Positions 18,424 to 25,441 of a stretch of 64,000 nucleotides of DNA are shown here, piece by piece. The position numbers and the translations under genes are program-made. Location of the stretch: positions 1,240,001 through 1,304,000 of the forward strand of contig CBDDJX010000003.1 of NCBI GenBank assembly GCA_965229885.1. Reading direction: 5' to 3'. The stretch comes from DATLLJ01 sp965229885 (GTDB lineage Bacteria; Acidobacteriota; Vicinamibacteria; Vicinamibacterales; CAVVIG01). The notes beneath the pieces are model-generated. The model was not told the DNA's origin and made no database searches. It saw only the letters and a program-made list of their open reading frames with translations. Numbering within the stretch: the first letter of the stretch is position 1; the number at the start of each line of letters is the position of its first letter.

Positions 18424-18630
18424 ATGGCGCCCATGACCGGCACGATCAAGCGACTCGTCAGCGACAAAGGCTTCGGTTTTATCCTGGCCTCGGACGGCAA
18501 CGAATACTTCTTCCATAACTCGGCCTGCACGGAGACGCGTTTCGACGACCTCCACGAAAACCAGGCGGTCACTTTCGAGCGTGGGCAGGGCCCCAAGGGA
18601 CCCCGAGGCGAGAACGTTCGGCCTGCCTAG
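18424..18630 (+). CDS. Cold-shock domain protein (CspA family)
   Basis: The protein has 68 aa, the normal length of a single-domain Csp. RNP1 is KGFGFI and RNP2 is YFFHNS; the N-terminal TGTIKRLV strand and the terminal GPRGENVRP strand are typical. It binds single-stranded RNA or DNA as a chaperone. AAGGAGAG eight bases before ATG is the strongest ribosome site in the region. A 42-base gap separates it from the zinc-ribbon gene. Its 3' end overlaps the convergent GIY-YIG gene by 4 bases. Confidence 0.95.
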   Translation: MAPMTGTIKRLVSDKGFGFILASDGNEYFFHNSACTETRFDDLHENQAVTFERGQGPKGPRGENVRPA

Positions 18631-18857
18631 CACACGCCTTCGATTAACGCTTCCTTCTTCTGGCGGGTGAGGCGCTTGAGCTGGTATTCCCGCTTCAACG
18701 CCTCGCCCCGCGACTCGCACCGTTCTGCATACACCAGATGGACGGGCCGGCGGCACGCCGTGTAGTGCGCGCCGCGGCCGCCGTTGTGCACGATTTCCCG
18801 CTCGCGCGGATCGTGCGCGTACCCCGTATACAGCGTGCCATCCGCACAGCGGACCAT
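18627..18857 (-). CDS. GIY-YIG nuclease domain protein (UPF0213-like)
   Basis: The protein has 76 aa from ATG 18857. It matches single-domain GIY-YIG proteins: VRCADGTLYTGYAHD corresponds to the Y-x(n)-GYT half of the motif, and AERCESRGEALKREYQLKRLTRQKKEALI carries the conserved Arg and Glu. The usual first strand (W-Y-V-Y-I/V-L) is only partly inside the frame: F-V-Y precedes the ATG without an upstream start codon. The true start may therefore be unconventional, or the 5' end may have been altered by the short tandem repeat at 18876-18920. The substrate of this family is not well established. Confidence 0.8.
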   Translation of the reverse strand: MVRCADGTLYTGYAHDPREREIVHNGGRGAHYTACRRPVHLVYAERCESRGEALKREYQLKRLTRQKKEALIEGVC

Positions 18858-18875
18858 GTAGACAAAGTGCCCGGG

Positions 18876-18920
18876 CAGATTGTTCAGATTATTCAGACTG
18901 TTCAGACGATTCAGATTGAT
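18876..18920. repeat. Five 9-bp tandem repeats (CAGATTGTT-like)
   Basis: Five consecutive units, consensus CAGAYTRTT with one or two changes each, lie immediately upstream of the GIY-YIG gene. Read in that gene's frame they would encode Asn/Leu repeats without a start or stop, so they may have displaced its original 5' end. Confidence 0.8.
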
Positions 18921-18929
18921 TGTACGCCG

Positions 18930-19817
18930 TTAGACCCTGATGAACGTCCCTTCGCGAAGCTCGGCGATCGCCTGTTGCAGCTGCTCCCGGGTGTTCATGA
19001 CGATCGGCCCGTACCACGCAACAGGCTCCTCGAGCGGCTTGCCGGAAACCAGCAGGAACCGGAGCCCCTGGTCTCCCGCCTGAACGACCACTTCGTCGCC
19101 GCTGTCGAACAGGACAAGCGATCGGTTGCCTGCATCGTCCCGATCGCTTGGTGCCGCGCCGCCCACGTGGTCTGTCTGAACGTCACGCGGCCTGGACGCG
19201 TCACGAAACGTTCCTGAGCCGGCAAAGACATACGCGAACGCGTGACGTGACCGGTCAACGGCCAGACGTCTGCGAAGACCGGGCGGAACGGACACGTCGA
19301 GATAGCGCGGTTCCGCGGCGACGCCATCGACCGGACCCGTCTTTCACCAGAAGTCTCCGCAGATGACGCGCACGCGCGTGCCATCGTCATCGACCACCTC
19401 GGGGATATCCTGTGCCAGGACGTCCTGGCACCGGGGTGCGGTCATCTTGAGCGACGAGGGCAGGTTCGCCCAGAGCTGGAACCCGTGCATCCGCCCCTGC
19501 GCGTCGCCGCGGGGCATCTCCTGATGAAGGATGCCGCTTCCGGCGGTCATCCATTGCACGTCGCCGGCGCCAAGATTGCCGCGTTTGCCGAGGCTGTCAT
19601 CATGTTCGACCTGGCCGGCGAGGACGTACGTGATGGTCTCGATGCCGCGATGCGGATGCCACGGGAAGCCGGCGCGATAGTCGTCCGGGTTCTCGCTGCG
19701 GAAATCGTCGAAGAGCAGAAATGGATCGAACTCGGTCGTGTCGCCGAATCCGAAGGCTCGCTGCAGCTTGACGCCCGTGCCTTCGACGTGCGGTTCTGCA
19801 TGAAATATGCGCTTCAC
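18930..19817 (-). pseudogene. Pirin family protein interrupted by one in-frame stop
   Basis: The two halves, 19344-19817 and 18930-19343, lie in the same frame and together make a full 295-codon pirin. Visible metal ligands are in HPHRGIETITY and SGILHQEMP (two His in the first, His and Glu in the second); the C-terminal cupin ends TFIRV. After GDFW the codon at 19346-19344 is TGA, followed by K-T-G-P-V-D-G-V. Family members usually have glycine there (GGA), so one base change explains the stop. Pirins are iron-binding cupins, some with quercetinase activity. It could be a real nonsense mutation or a sequence error. No sign of recoding is seen. Confidence 0.85.
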
Positions 19818-19936
19818 GGGCCTAATCGATATGCTTGTTCTCCCTCACATTCACCGCAGAACGCCGCGGTTGACGCCGTAGTATATGCCGCGACCTGCCT
19901 CCACAACGCATCCCTTCATGAGTCGCCGTCGAGGTG

Positions 19937-19942
19937 TATAGT
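19937..19942 (+). promoter_or_regulatory. Candidate -10 box for the small gene at 19951
   Basis: TATAGT ends eight bases before the GTG start, consistent with leaderless transcription. AGGG also lies between, but only three bases from the start. Confidence 0.35.
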
Positions 19943-19950
19943 CAGGGTGC

Positions 19951-20121
19951 GTGAAACACGCACTGTACGAGAATCCGGTCACCCATCAGTTCGCGTTGAT
20001 CAGGCTACCAGAGAAGTTCATCGAGGGAGATACGCTCCGCATTCCACCAACCGATCGATGGTTTGCGAGCCGGGAAGAAGCGATCGCCTCGCTTCCCGAG
20101 CTCCTCAATCTGGAAGAATGA
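19951..20121 (+). CDS. Small conserved-looking protein, 56 aa
   Basis: This frame starts with GTG and encodes 56 residues: V-K-H-A-L-Y-E-N-P-V-T-H at the start, then FALIRLPEKFIEGD, DRWFASREEAIASLPELL and a stop. It has coding-type third positions and a compact, plausible fold (two beta strands and a C-terminal helix). I believe similar small proteins occur in Acidobacteriota but cannot name a family. It is divergent from the pirin gene, 133 bases away. Confidence 0.65.
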   Translation: MKHALYENPVTHQFALIRLPEKFIEGDTLRIPPTDRWFASREEAIASLPELLNLEE

Positions 20122-20186
20122 CGCGTGCCTGTCCGTCACATCGCTCGCTAGCTGTACGCGTGCCGGGTCGATCGCCCTATCCGTGC

Positions 20187-20192
20187 TACAAT
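20187..20192 (+). promoter_or_regulatory. Candidate -10 box upstream of the RRM gene
   Basis: TACAAT lies 186 bases before the RRM start. If used, it gives a long GC-rich leader, with a possible hairpin in the GCCGCCACCGCGGCGC stretch near 20330. No clear -35 is present. Confidence 0.3.
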
Positions 20193-20378
20193 TGGGGTTG
20201 TCGGATCTAGCCGCGTACTGTGCTGCCTGTTGGTGTAACGAGCCTTTCCTGACTCGCTCCTCCTCACGTTCCGCCTAGCACGAGACGAAATCCATCCACG
20301 GGTCCATCCGGAGCCGTTGGGAACACGGGCGCCGCCACCGCGGCGCTGCTTGTCGCAGGGCGACAGAGGAGTCGGTTC

Positions 20379-20690
20379 ATGAGTCGTAAGTTATATGTGG
20401 GAAACCTTCCGTACGAAACGGGCGAAGCGGAATTGCAAGAGCTGTTTGCCGCCTCCGGCAACGTCGAATCGATCCGCGTCATGCGGGACATGGCCACCGG
20501 CCGGGCGCGCGGCTTCGCGTTCGTCGAAATGGCCACGGACGAAGGGGCCCAGGCGGCCATCACCCAGTTGCATGAACATCAGATGGGCGGCCGCAGCCTG
20601 ACCGTCAACGAGGCGCGCCCGAAGCCGGCTTCGAGCGGTGGCTTCGGCGGGGGCGATTCGAACCGCCGCCGATCCGAGCCCCGCTGGTAA
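20379..20690 (+). CDS. RNA-binding protein with one RRM domain
   Basis: The protein has 103 aa. The RRM covers residues 1-80, with RNP2 LYVGNL near the N-terminus and RNP1 RGFAFVEM near residue 47. The tail is Gly/Ser/Arg-rich (SSGGFGGGDSNRRR), as in cyanobacterial Rbp proteins. GAGGAG lies eight bases before the ATG. It probably binds RNA generally, perhaps during cold or stress. A strong inverted repeat follows the stop. Confidence 0.94.
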   Translation: MSRKLYVGNLPYETGEAELQELFAASGNVESIRVMRDMATGRARGFAFVEMATDEGAQAAITQLHEHQMGGRSLTVNEARPKPASSGGFGGGDSNRRRSEPRW

Positions 20691-20704
20691 GCGCGCCGAT
20701 GTTC

Positions 20705-20728
20705 GGGGACCGGCATGCGCCGGTCCCC
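20705..20728 (+). terminator. Hairpin after the RRM gene
   Basis: The arms GGGGACCGGC and GCCGGTCCCC form a perfect 10-bp stem around an ATGC loop, 15 bases after the stop. There is no U-run after it, so it may act as a Rho-dependent or 3'-end-stabilising structure. Confidence 0.6.
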
Positions 20729-20760
20729 GTCATTCTCGCCAAGGACGCCGCCGCATACCG

Positions 20761-20766
20761 TATACT
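20761..20766 (+). promoter_or_regulatory. Candidate -10 box upstream of rpoZ
   Basis: TATACT within GTATACTT lies about 155 bases before the rpoZ start. The octamer is identical to the one before the zinc-ribbon/cold-shock genes at 18007. A GGGTC/GACCC hairpin just before the ribosome site could regulate translation. Confidence 0.35.
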
Positions 20767-20921
20767 TAGAGGGTCCAGCTTTCCTGAGCCCTGTGGCCAT
20801 CACGGCCCCAAGCCCTCACAAAAGCCTATCGGGGAGGGTTTCCGTCGCCCGAGTACGTCCCGCTTTTCCGACGAACACGTTTTGGGTCCCCGGTTCAAGA
20901 GACCCCTGGAAAGAAGGTTGT

Positions 20922-21161
20922 GTGGTCCAACGTCCACCGGGATTCAATGCATTCGAGTTCGTCGTCTTGTCGGGGCTTCGCGCCGCGCAACTGATGCGTG
21001 GATGCACGCCCAGAGTTGCGAGCGCGCACAAAGTCATCACCACGGCCCAGATGGAGGTCGCGGAGTGGAAAGTCGTCCGCGTCGCGGCAGGGGCCGTCGG
21101 CGCTGCGCCACCGACGCTCCCGCTCGTCGAAGACACGCAACCCGAGGGCTCGTTGACATGA
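20922..21161 (+). CDS. rpoZ: RNA polymerase omega subunit (RpoZ-like)
   Basis: The protein has 79 aa from GTG 20922, which has AAGAAGG about five bases upstream. The core FNAFEFVVLSGLRAAQLMRGC, followed by PRV, HKVITTAQMEVAEWKVVR, matches the omega fold: two helices around the conserved R-A-x-Q-L and the T-T-A-x-x-E-V segment. The tail is divergent and Ala/Pro-rich. Omega stabilises beta-prime and helps RNA polymerase assembly. It usually lies next to gmk; here it is followed by, and overlaps (ATGA), a cold-shock-like gene, so it could be a second copy. An upstream in-frame ATG at 20715 lacks coding character before 20922. Confidence 0.82.
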   Translation: MVQRPPGFNAFEFVVLSGLRAAQLMRGCTPRVASAHKVITTAQMEVAEWKVVRVAAGAVGAAPPTLPLVEDTQPEGSLT

Positions 21162-21418
21162 TGAAGTTGCCGCACATCCCGCCTGTGCAAGGATCGAAGG
21201 CGAAAGGCCGGGTCGCCGAGTTATCACGCGGCCGCTCGTGCGGCGTCATTCGCGCGAGCGACGGACAGCGCGTGTTTTTTCACAGCCGCGATCTGGAAGG
21301 CGCCCGGTACAATGACATGGAGGTCGGGGCGTCGGTGTTTTTCGAGCTGATCGCGGATCCGGTCAGTGGGCCTCGCGCGACGCGCGTCCGTGTGACCATC
21401 AGTGAGAGGTGCCTGTGA
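21158..21418 (+). CDS. Cold-shock-domain-like protein
   Basis: The protein has 86 aa. Residues 14-80 form an OB fold of the cold-shock type: KGRVAELSRGRSCGVIRA stands where Csp proteins have KGFGFI, and RVFFHSRDL is the RNP2 counterpart; GASVFFELI and GPRATRVRV complete the barrel. RNP1 aromatic residues are replaced by Cys and Ile, so RNA affinity may differ. The start ATG shares ATGA with the rpoZ stop, and the stop overlaps the start of the radical SAM gene, so the three genes are translationally linked. Confidence 0.8.
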   Translation: MMKLPHIPPVQGSKAKGRVAELSRGRSCGVIRASDGQRVFFHSRDLEGARYNDMEVGASVFFELIADPVSGPRATRVRVTISERCL

Positions 21419-22935
21419 GCGCGCGAGTCCATCTGATCAATCCGAGTGAGTTGTCGTTTGGCGTGGCGGTGATCACGCCGCGGTGGCTGTACGTGCTGGC
21501 CGCTGCGACGGGCTCCCGCTGGGGCGATCCGAATCTGGTAGATGAAACGCTGGACCAGGTCGACCCGATGGTCATTGCTCCAGGGGACGTGGTTGGCATC
21601 GGCATCCACACGGGCAACGCGCTGCGCGGCTACGAGATCGGACGGCTCGCGCGCGCGCGCGGCGCGTGGGTGGTCTTCGGCGGCATTCATGCGACGTTGT
21701 TTCCGGATGAAGTGCGCGAGCACGGCGCCGCACACGCCGTCGTCAAGGGCGACGGCGACATCGTCTGGCAGCAAGTCGTCGAGGACTGCCTGGCGGGGCG
21801 GCCGGAGCCGATGTATCAAGGCGGCAAAATTTCCGGCGAGCAGTTCGAATCGGCGCGCTGGGATTTACTGCCGAAGGGCCGCTACATGTGGGCGTCGGTC
21901 CAGACGGTGCGAGGCTGCCCGAAGCATTGCTCGTTCTGCTCCGTCTGGCGAACCGACGGCCAGGAACCGCGACAGCGGGGCGTCGACCGCGTGGTGCGCG
22001 AAATCGTCGAGCTCCGGCGTCTGGGGTTCAAGTTCATCGCACTCGCTGACGACAATTTCTATCCCGTCACGCTCGACGACCTCGCGCAGGCTCGCCGCCG
22101 CAAGGATCCGTCACGCCTGATGGAATTGCAGGCGCTCCGCGACGAGCGGTTCGAGCTGATGGCGCAGCTGGCAAAGCTGCCGGGCGACCTGGTGTTCTAC
22201 ACGCAGATCACCATGGAAGCGGCCGAGGATCCCGAGTTCCTGGATGCCATGCGCCGCGGACACATCCGGGGAGCGCTCGTCGGCGTCGAGTCGATTACCC
22301 CCGAGGGCTTGAAGGATGTGTACAAGGGCTTCAATTTCGCCGGCGACGAGCTGATCGCGCGGCTCAAGGAATTCCGGCGTCACGACATCCACGTCCTGGG
22401 GTCGTTCATCTTCGGGCTGCCGAGCGACGGCGCCGATACCTTCGACGCGACGGTCGAGCTCGCCAAAGAAGCGGACCTGACGTTTGCGCAATTCGTCCTG
22501 CTCACGCCGTTCCCCGGCACGGTCGACTTCGAAAAATGGGCGAGCGACGAGACGAACCGCGCCAAACAGGTGGACGGCGTCTCCATCACGCAGCACTGGC
22601 TCATCCCGCTGCGCCGACGGCCCAAGCTGTATGCCATGCATCCGACGCTGTCGCTCGAAGAGATTCGCTCGGGGACGCAGGGCGCGTGGGATAAATTCTA
22701 CGGGTGGCCCAACGTATGGGCGCGATCCCGCGTGGTGAAATCGATCAAGGGACGCGTGGCGTTCGTGCTGATCTCCAGACTGTACCGGCAGATGTACGCG
22801 AACACGGGGATTGCCACCGACAGTGCGCGCGTCGCCCGATCCAATCGCTGGGCGCGGTATCTGGGCATGGTGGTACGGCGGATGTTCATCACGGACCCGA
22901 TGCCCGACCTGCAGATGCCGGAACGCGCCGCCTGA
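21415..22935 (+). CDS. B12-binding-domain radical SAM enzyme
   Basis: The protein has 506 aa. GTG 21415 is chosen because GAGAGG lies five bases before it and it overlaps the previous stop (GTGA); a GTG two codons earlier is possible. Residues 1-130 resemble the cobalamin-binding Rossmann domain (GIGIHTGNALRGYEI, VVFGGIHATLFPDE). The radical SAM iron-sulfur motif is CPKHCSFC near residue 170. The C-terminal domain has no name I can assign. This class (class B / MiaB-like to hopanoid or magnesium-protoporphyrin types) carries out methylations and ring rearrangements. The exact substrate cannot be told, and its coupling to rpoZ is unexpected. Confidence 0.88.
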   Translation: MSARVHLINPSELSFGVAVITPRWLYVLAAATGSRWGDPNLVDETLDQVDPMVIAPGDVVGIGIHTGNALRGYEIGRLARARGAWVVFGGIHATLFPDEVREHGAAHAVVKGDGDIVWQQVVEDCLAGRPEPMYQGGKISGEQFESARWDLLPKGRYMWASVQTVRGCPKHCSFCSVWRTDGQEPRQRGVDRVVREIVELRRLGFKFIALADDNFYPVTLDDLAQARRRKDPSRLMELQALRDERFELMAQLAKLPGDLVFYTQITMEAAEDPEFLDAMRRGHIRGALVGVESITPEGLKDVYKGFNFAGDELIARLKEFRRHDIHVLGSFIFGLPSDGADTFDATVELAKEADLTFAQFVLLTPFPGTVDFEKWASDETNRAKQVDGVSITQHWLIPLRRRPKLYAMHPTLSLEEIRSGTQGAWDKFYGWPNVWARSRVVKSIKGRVAFVLISRLYRQMYANTGIATDSARVARSNRWARYLGMVVRRMFITDPMPDLQMPERAA

Positions 22936-23132
22936 GGCGCGCCGCGAGCGGAACGCCGCTTCCAGAGATTCGCTGGTCGCGATTACAAGTTTCCGCATTC
23001 GAGTGCAGACACGGTACACGTGATGACCGGCCTTCATGAGGATCTTCAAGAAAATGAAGCCCTTCGTGGGGGACGAAGATTGCTACACGCCTATGGACGC
23101 GTGCTCGTTGCGCCCGCCCGTCCCCCAGAATA

Positions 23133-23330
23133 ATGCCGGCCGCGACTTCGACCGATCTCACATCGCTTGTGAGCCGATTGATCGACGATCCATCCACTTC
23201 CACGGCCGTCAGGAATGAGTGCCATCGGCTCCTCATCGCGATTGACCAGAACCAAAGCAAACTGGTTGTCAAACGTCTGGAGCGCCTCACCCAGCTCCTT
23301 GATGCCGCGAACGTCAAGACACGACAGTAG
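23133..23330 (+). CDS. Small helical protein of unknown function
   Basis: The protein has 65 aa. Codon use is acceptable for this genome. Two helices are predicted: SLVSRLIDDPSTSTAVRNECHRLLIAI and LVVKRLERLTQLLDAAN. There is no clear ribosome site. Similar two-helix proteins are common and unnamed. It may be a real small gene or chance. Confidence 0.45.
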   Translation: MPAATSTDLTSLVSRLIDDPSTSTAVRNECHRLLIAIDQNQSKLVVKRLERLTQLLDAANVKTRQ

Positions 23331-23398
23331 CCAGCCTGCTGGCCCGTGGTGAAAATCGTTGGCGGACTGGGAGTAGGATCCCGGAAAGAGGAACCAAG

Positions 23399-23647
23399 AT
23401 GGCAGAAGAAGATCTGAAGAGCGAACTGGAACGGCTCAAAGCCGAAAATGAGCACCTCAAGAGTCAACGTGGCCGCAGCGTCACTCTCAAGGTCAGCGAG
23501 AAGGGCGGCGTGTCGGTTTATGGCCTCGGCCGGTTTCCCGTCACGCTGTACAAGGAGCAGTGGTCGAAGGTGCTGGCCATGGCCGACGAGATTCGCGCTT
23601 TCATCAAGGAACACGACGCTCAGTTGAAGGCGAAGCCTGAGGCGTAG
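23399..23647 (+). CDS. Small conserved-type protein with coiled-coil N-terminus
   Basis: The protein has 82 aa with AGAGGA nine bases before the ATG. Residues 1-25 form a Glu/Lys/Leu coiled coil (LKSELERLKAENEHLK). Then come a small beta region (SVTLKVSEKGGVSVYGLGRFPVTLYKEQW) and a helical tail. The combination is typical of a short conserved protein seen in several phyla, with no known function. It lies 108 bases before the IS630 element. Confidence 0.8.
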   Translation: MAEEDLKSELERLKAENEHLKSQRGRSVTLKVSEKGGVSVYGLGRFPVTLYKEQWSKVLAMADEIRAFIKEHDAQLKAKPEA

Positions 23648-23754
23648 GCTTATCGGCCGGCCGTCCAGGACCCCCCGCTCAGGTTCCGCGGCTTTGTACC
23701 ATGCGGAGGCTTTTGTGTGTCTATCGAAATCGGCCCCTTCGTGAATTATTCAGG

Positions 23755-24564
23755 CTAGTACTTAGCTGCGCAAATCGGCGTAACAATACTTGAGCCCGAC
23801 GGAATGCACCACGCGCTTGCGCCCTGCAAGGCTCGCCGACTGAGGATACTGAACCAGCACTCGATTTGATTGAGCCAGCTGGCCCGCGTGGGGGTGTAGT
23901 GGAGATGCACGCGGGGATGGCGCGCGAGCCAGCGGTCGTGTTTCGGGTTGTGCGTGTTGAGGTTGTCCAACACGATATGCAACTCCTGGTCAGGGTACCC
24001 GGCGACCACGTCGTTCATGAAGTCCAGGAACTCGCGCCGGCGCCGCCGGGCGTAGTGCCCCGCCGTGAGCTGCCCCGTCGCGATATTCAGTGCCGCGAAC
24101 AACGTACTGGTGCCGTGGCGCTTGTACTCATGACTGAAGCCGCGCAGCGCCGTGCCGTTCGGCAGCCGCAGGTAGCCTTGGGCGCGTTCCAGGGCTTGAA
24201 TGTGCGGTTTCTCGTCGACCGAGATCACGACCGCATTGGCGGGCGGCGCGAGATATAAGCCGACGATGTCGGCGGCCTTGGGCGCAAATTCCGGGTCGGT
24301 GCTGATGCACCAGGATCGGCGACGACGCAAGTGAATGCCATGGCGGCGCAGCACGCGCCACACTTCGTCAGGCGAGACCTCACCTAACGCGGTCGCCACC
24401 ATCGCCCCCGTCCACGTCGCATGGCCCTCCGGCGGCGGCGCATCCAACTGCTTCAAAATCCGTCGCTCGCTCGCGGTGTCGTAGCGGCGGCTGGGGCCAG
24501 GGCGCGGCGCATCGGCCAGGCCGGCCACGCCCTGCGTCGCAAACCGGCGCCGCCACTTGCTCAC
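23755..24564 (-). pseudogene. IS630 transposase, catalytic part, C-terminally altered
   Basis: The frame has 269 codons from GTG 24564. It has the DDE triad of the IS630/Tc1 type: VISVDEKPHIQALER, LHIVLDNLNTHNPKHD, and SWLNQIECWFSILSRRAL. After RALQGAS the expected final 40-50 residues are missing and a non-homologous tail ends at a stop made by the TA flank. The N-terminal helix-turn-helix part (SKWRRRFATQGVAGL) is separated by a frameshift from the upstream frame. The element is therefore probably inactive. Confidence 0.85.
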
Positions 24565-24780
24565 GGGCGCCGGGCCAACTGCTCAGCGATGCCGTCGGTC
24601 GACTGCCCGGCGGCGGCAGCCAGCACGATGCGCGCGCGCACGACCACGCGCTGCTCGCTGGTGGGCGCGCGCAGACGCTGAGTCAACGTGGCGCGATCTT
24701 CTGGCGTCAACACAATCGCCGTGGCTGGACGGCCCATGCCGCCAGTCTACGTATTAACGTCGAACTGTAGAAGTAAGTAC
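23758..24780 (-). mobile_element. IS630-family insertion sequence, degraded
   Basis: The element is about 1,023 bp. It is bounded by TA on both sides (23756-23757 and 24781-24782), the target duplication expected for IS630/Tc1 elements. The inner ends form a short inverted repeat, GTACTTA ... TAAGTAC. The transposase is split into two overlapping frames and its C-terminus is shorter than usual. Full-length relatives are around 1.1-1.2 kb, so roughly 100-150 bp near the left end may be deleted. It is inserted in the stop codon of the gene at 24780-25205. Confidence 0.85.
24561..24737 (-). pseudogene. IS630 transposase, N-terminal frame
   Basis: The frame has 58 codons from ATG 24737: TPEDRATLTQRLRAPT, then a helix RVVVRARIVLAAAAGQSTDGIAEQLARRP and a TGA. 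It is the normal beginning of IS630 transposases, continued in another frame by the 23755-24564 part. The two overlap as GTGA. A 7-base loss after L-A-R-R-P would explain the shift; programmed frameshifting, known in some IS630 members, is the alternative. Confidence 0.75.
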
Positions 24781-25205
24781 TAGGGCGTGCGCGCCTGCGC
24801 GACCATGCCTTTGATCCGATCGATGTTGCCGTCGCGCACCGGGCACGTGCTGTCGGTGGAGACGCATTGGGCCAGCGTCATGCCGCAGCCGCAGTTACAG
24901 CGGGCGGTGTTGGCCGCCTCGAGCGCCGTTCGTTTCTCCTTCGAGCTGAGGTCCGAGAAATTGACCACGAGGATGTCTTGGTCGCTGTAGGCGATGCTCG
25001 ACATCTGGGAGACGCCGTAGACGACCAGAGTCACCGCTCCTGCCACCGCGATCCACGTCAGCAGTCTGGAGGATCGCCGCGCCGTCCGTCGTTTCGATCC
25101 GGCTTGATTCTTCGCGTCTCTCTTCACTCGGCCACTGCTGCTGGTGGCAGTATACCCCCCCCTGGGCACAATATTGTCTATCGTCCGCCGTCGAAGTTCC
25201 TGCAT
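24780..25205 (-). CDS. Membrane-anchored Cys-rich domain protein
   Basis: About 141 aa are read from ATG 25205; the real start may be GTG 25127 or GTG 25220. After a basic N-terminus one membrane helix (LLTWIAVAGAVTLVVYGVS) leads to an outside domain: LEAANTARCNCGCGMTLAQC, then DSTCPVRDGN and a helix. This five-cysteine motif recurs in proteins linked to redox or heme/copper export in Acidobacteriota, and resembles CcmH-like thioredoxin partners. Function is not established. An IS630 element is inserted exactly at the stop codon, and the TAG is regenerated. Confidence 0.7.
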   Translation of the reverse strand: MQELRRRTIDNIVPRGGYTATSSSGRVKRDAKNQAGSKRRTARRSSRLLTWIAVAGAVTLVVYGVSQMSSIAYSDQDILVVNFSDLSSKEKRTALEAANTARCNCGCGMTLAQCVSTDSTCPVRDGNIDRIKGMVAQARTP

Positions 25206-25441
25206 GGCTTTAGGCCGCACTATTCGCCTGGACTAAGGTCGATCCGCCGCCATCTGATTGCGCCAGCGCCGCGCTACTTATCCGCAATCTGGGCGGGGCC
25301 TGGTTCGCGGCAGGCATTCGGAAGCAGGAGGACGACGCGTTAACGCAACCTAGGTGCCGCGGTCGAAGCGAAACATCGATGACGCATCTGACACCTCTCG
25401 AAAGACATACCACGTGCCCAGAACGGTAGAGCAGCGGCGCT
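25206..25441. other. Intergenic region without recognised features
   Basis: These 236 bases contain no reading frame with coding character and no hairpin or promoter I could support. Confidence 0.4.

Noticed and set aside
19344..19346. TGA in the pirin gene as a possible selenocysteine codon
   Set aside because: The position is normally glycine, not cysteine, and I see no convincing stem-loop just downstream.
20640..20690. GATTCGAACC-like string resembling a tRNA T-arm
   Set aside because: It lies inside the RRM coding sequence, and no acceptor or anticodon arm can be built around it.
23036..23218. 60-aa frame before the small gene at 23133
   Set aside because: It has irregular codon use, overlaps the better frame at 23133 and has no ribosome site.
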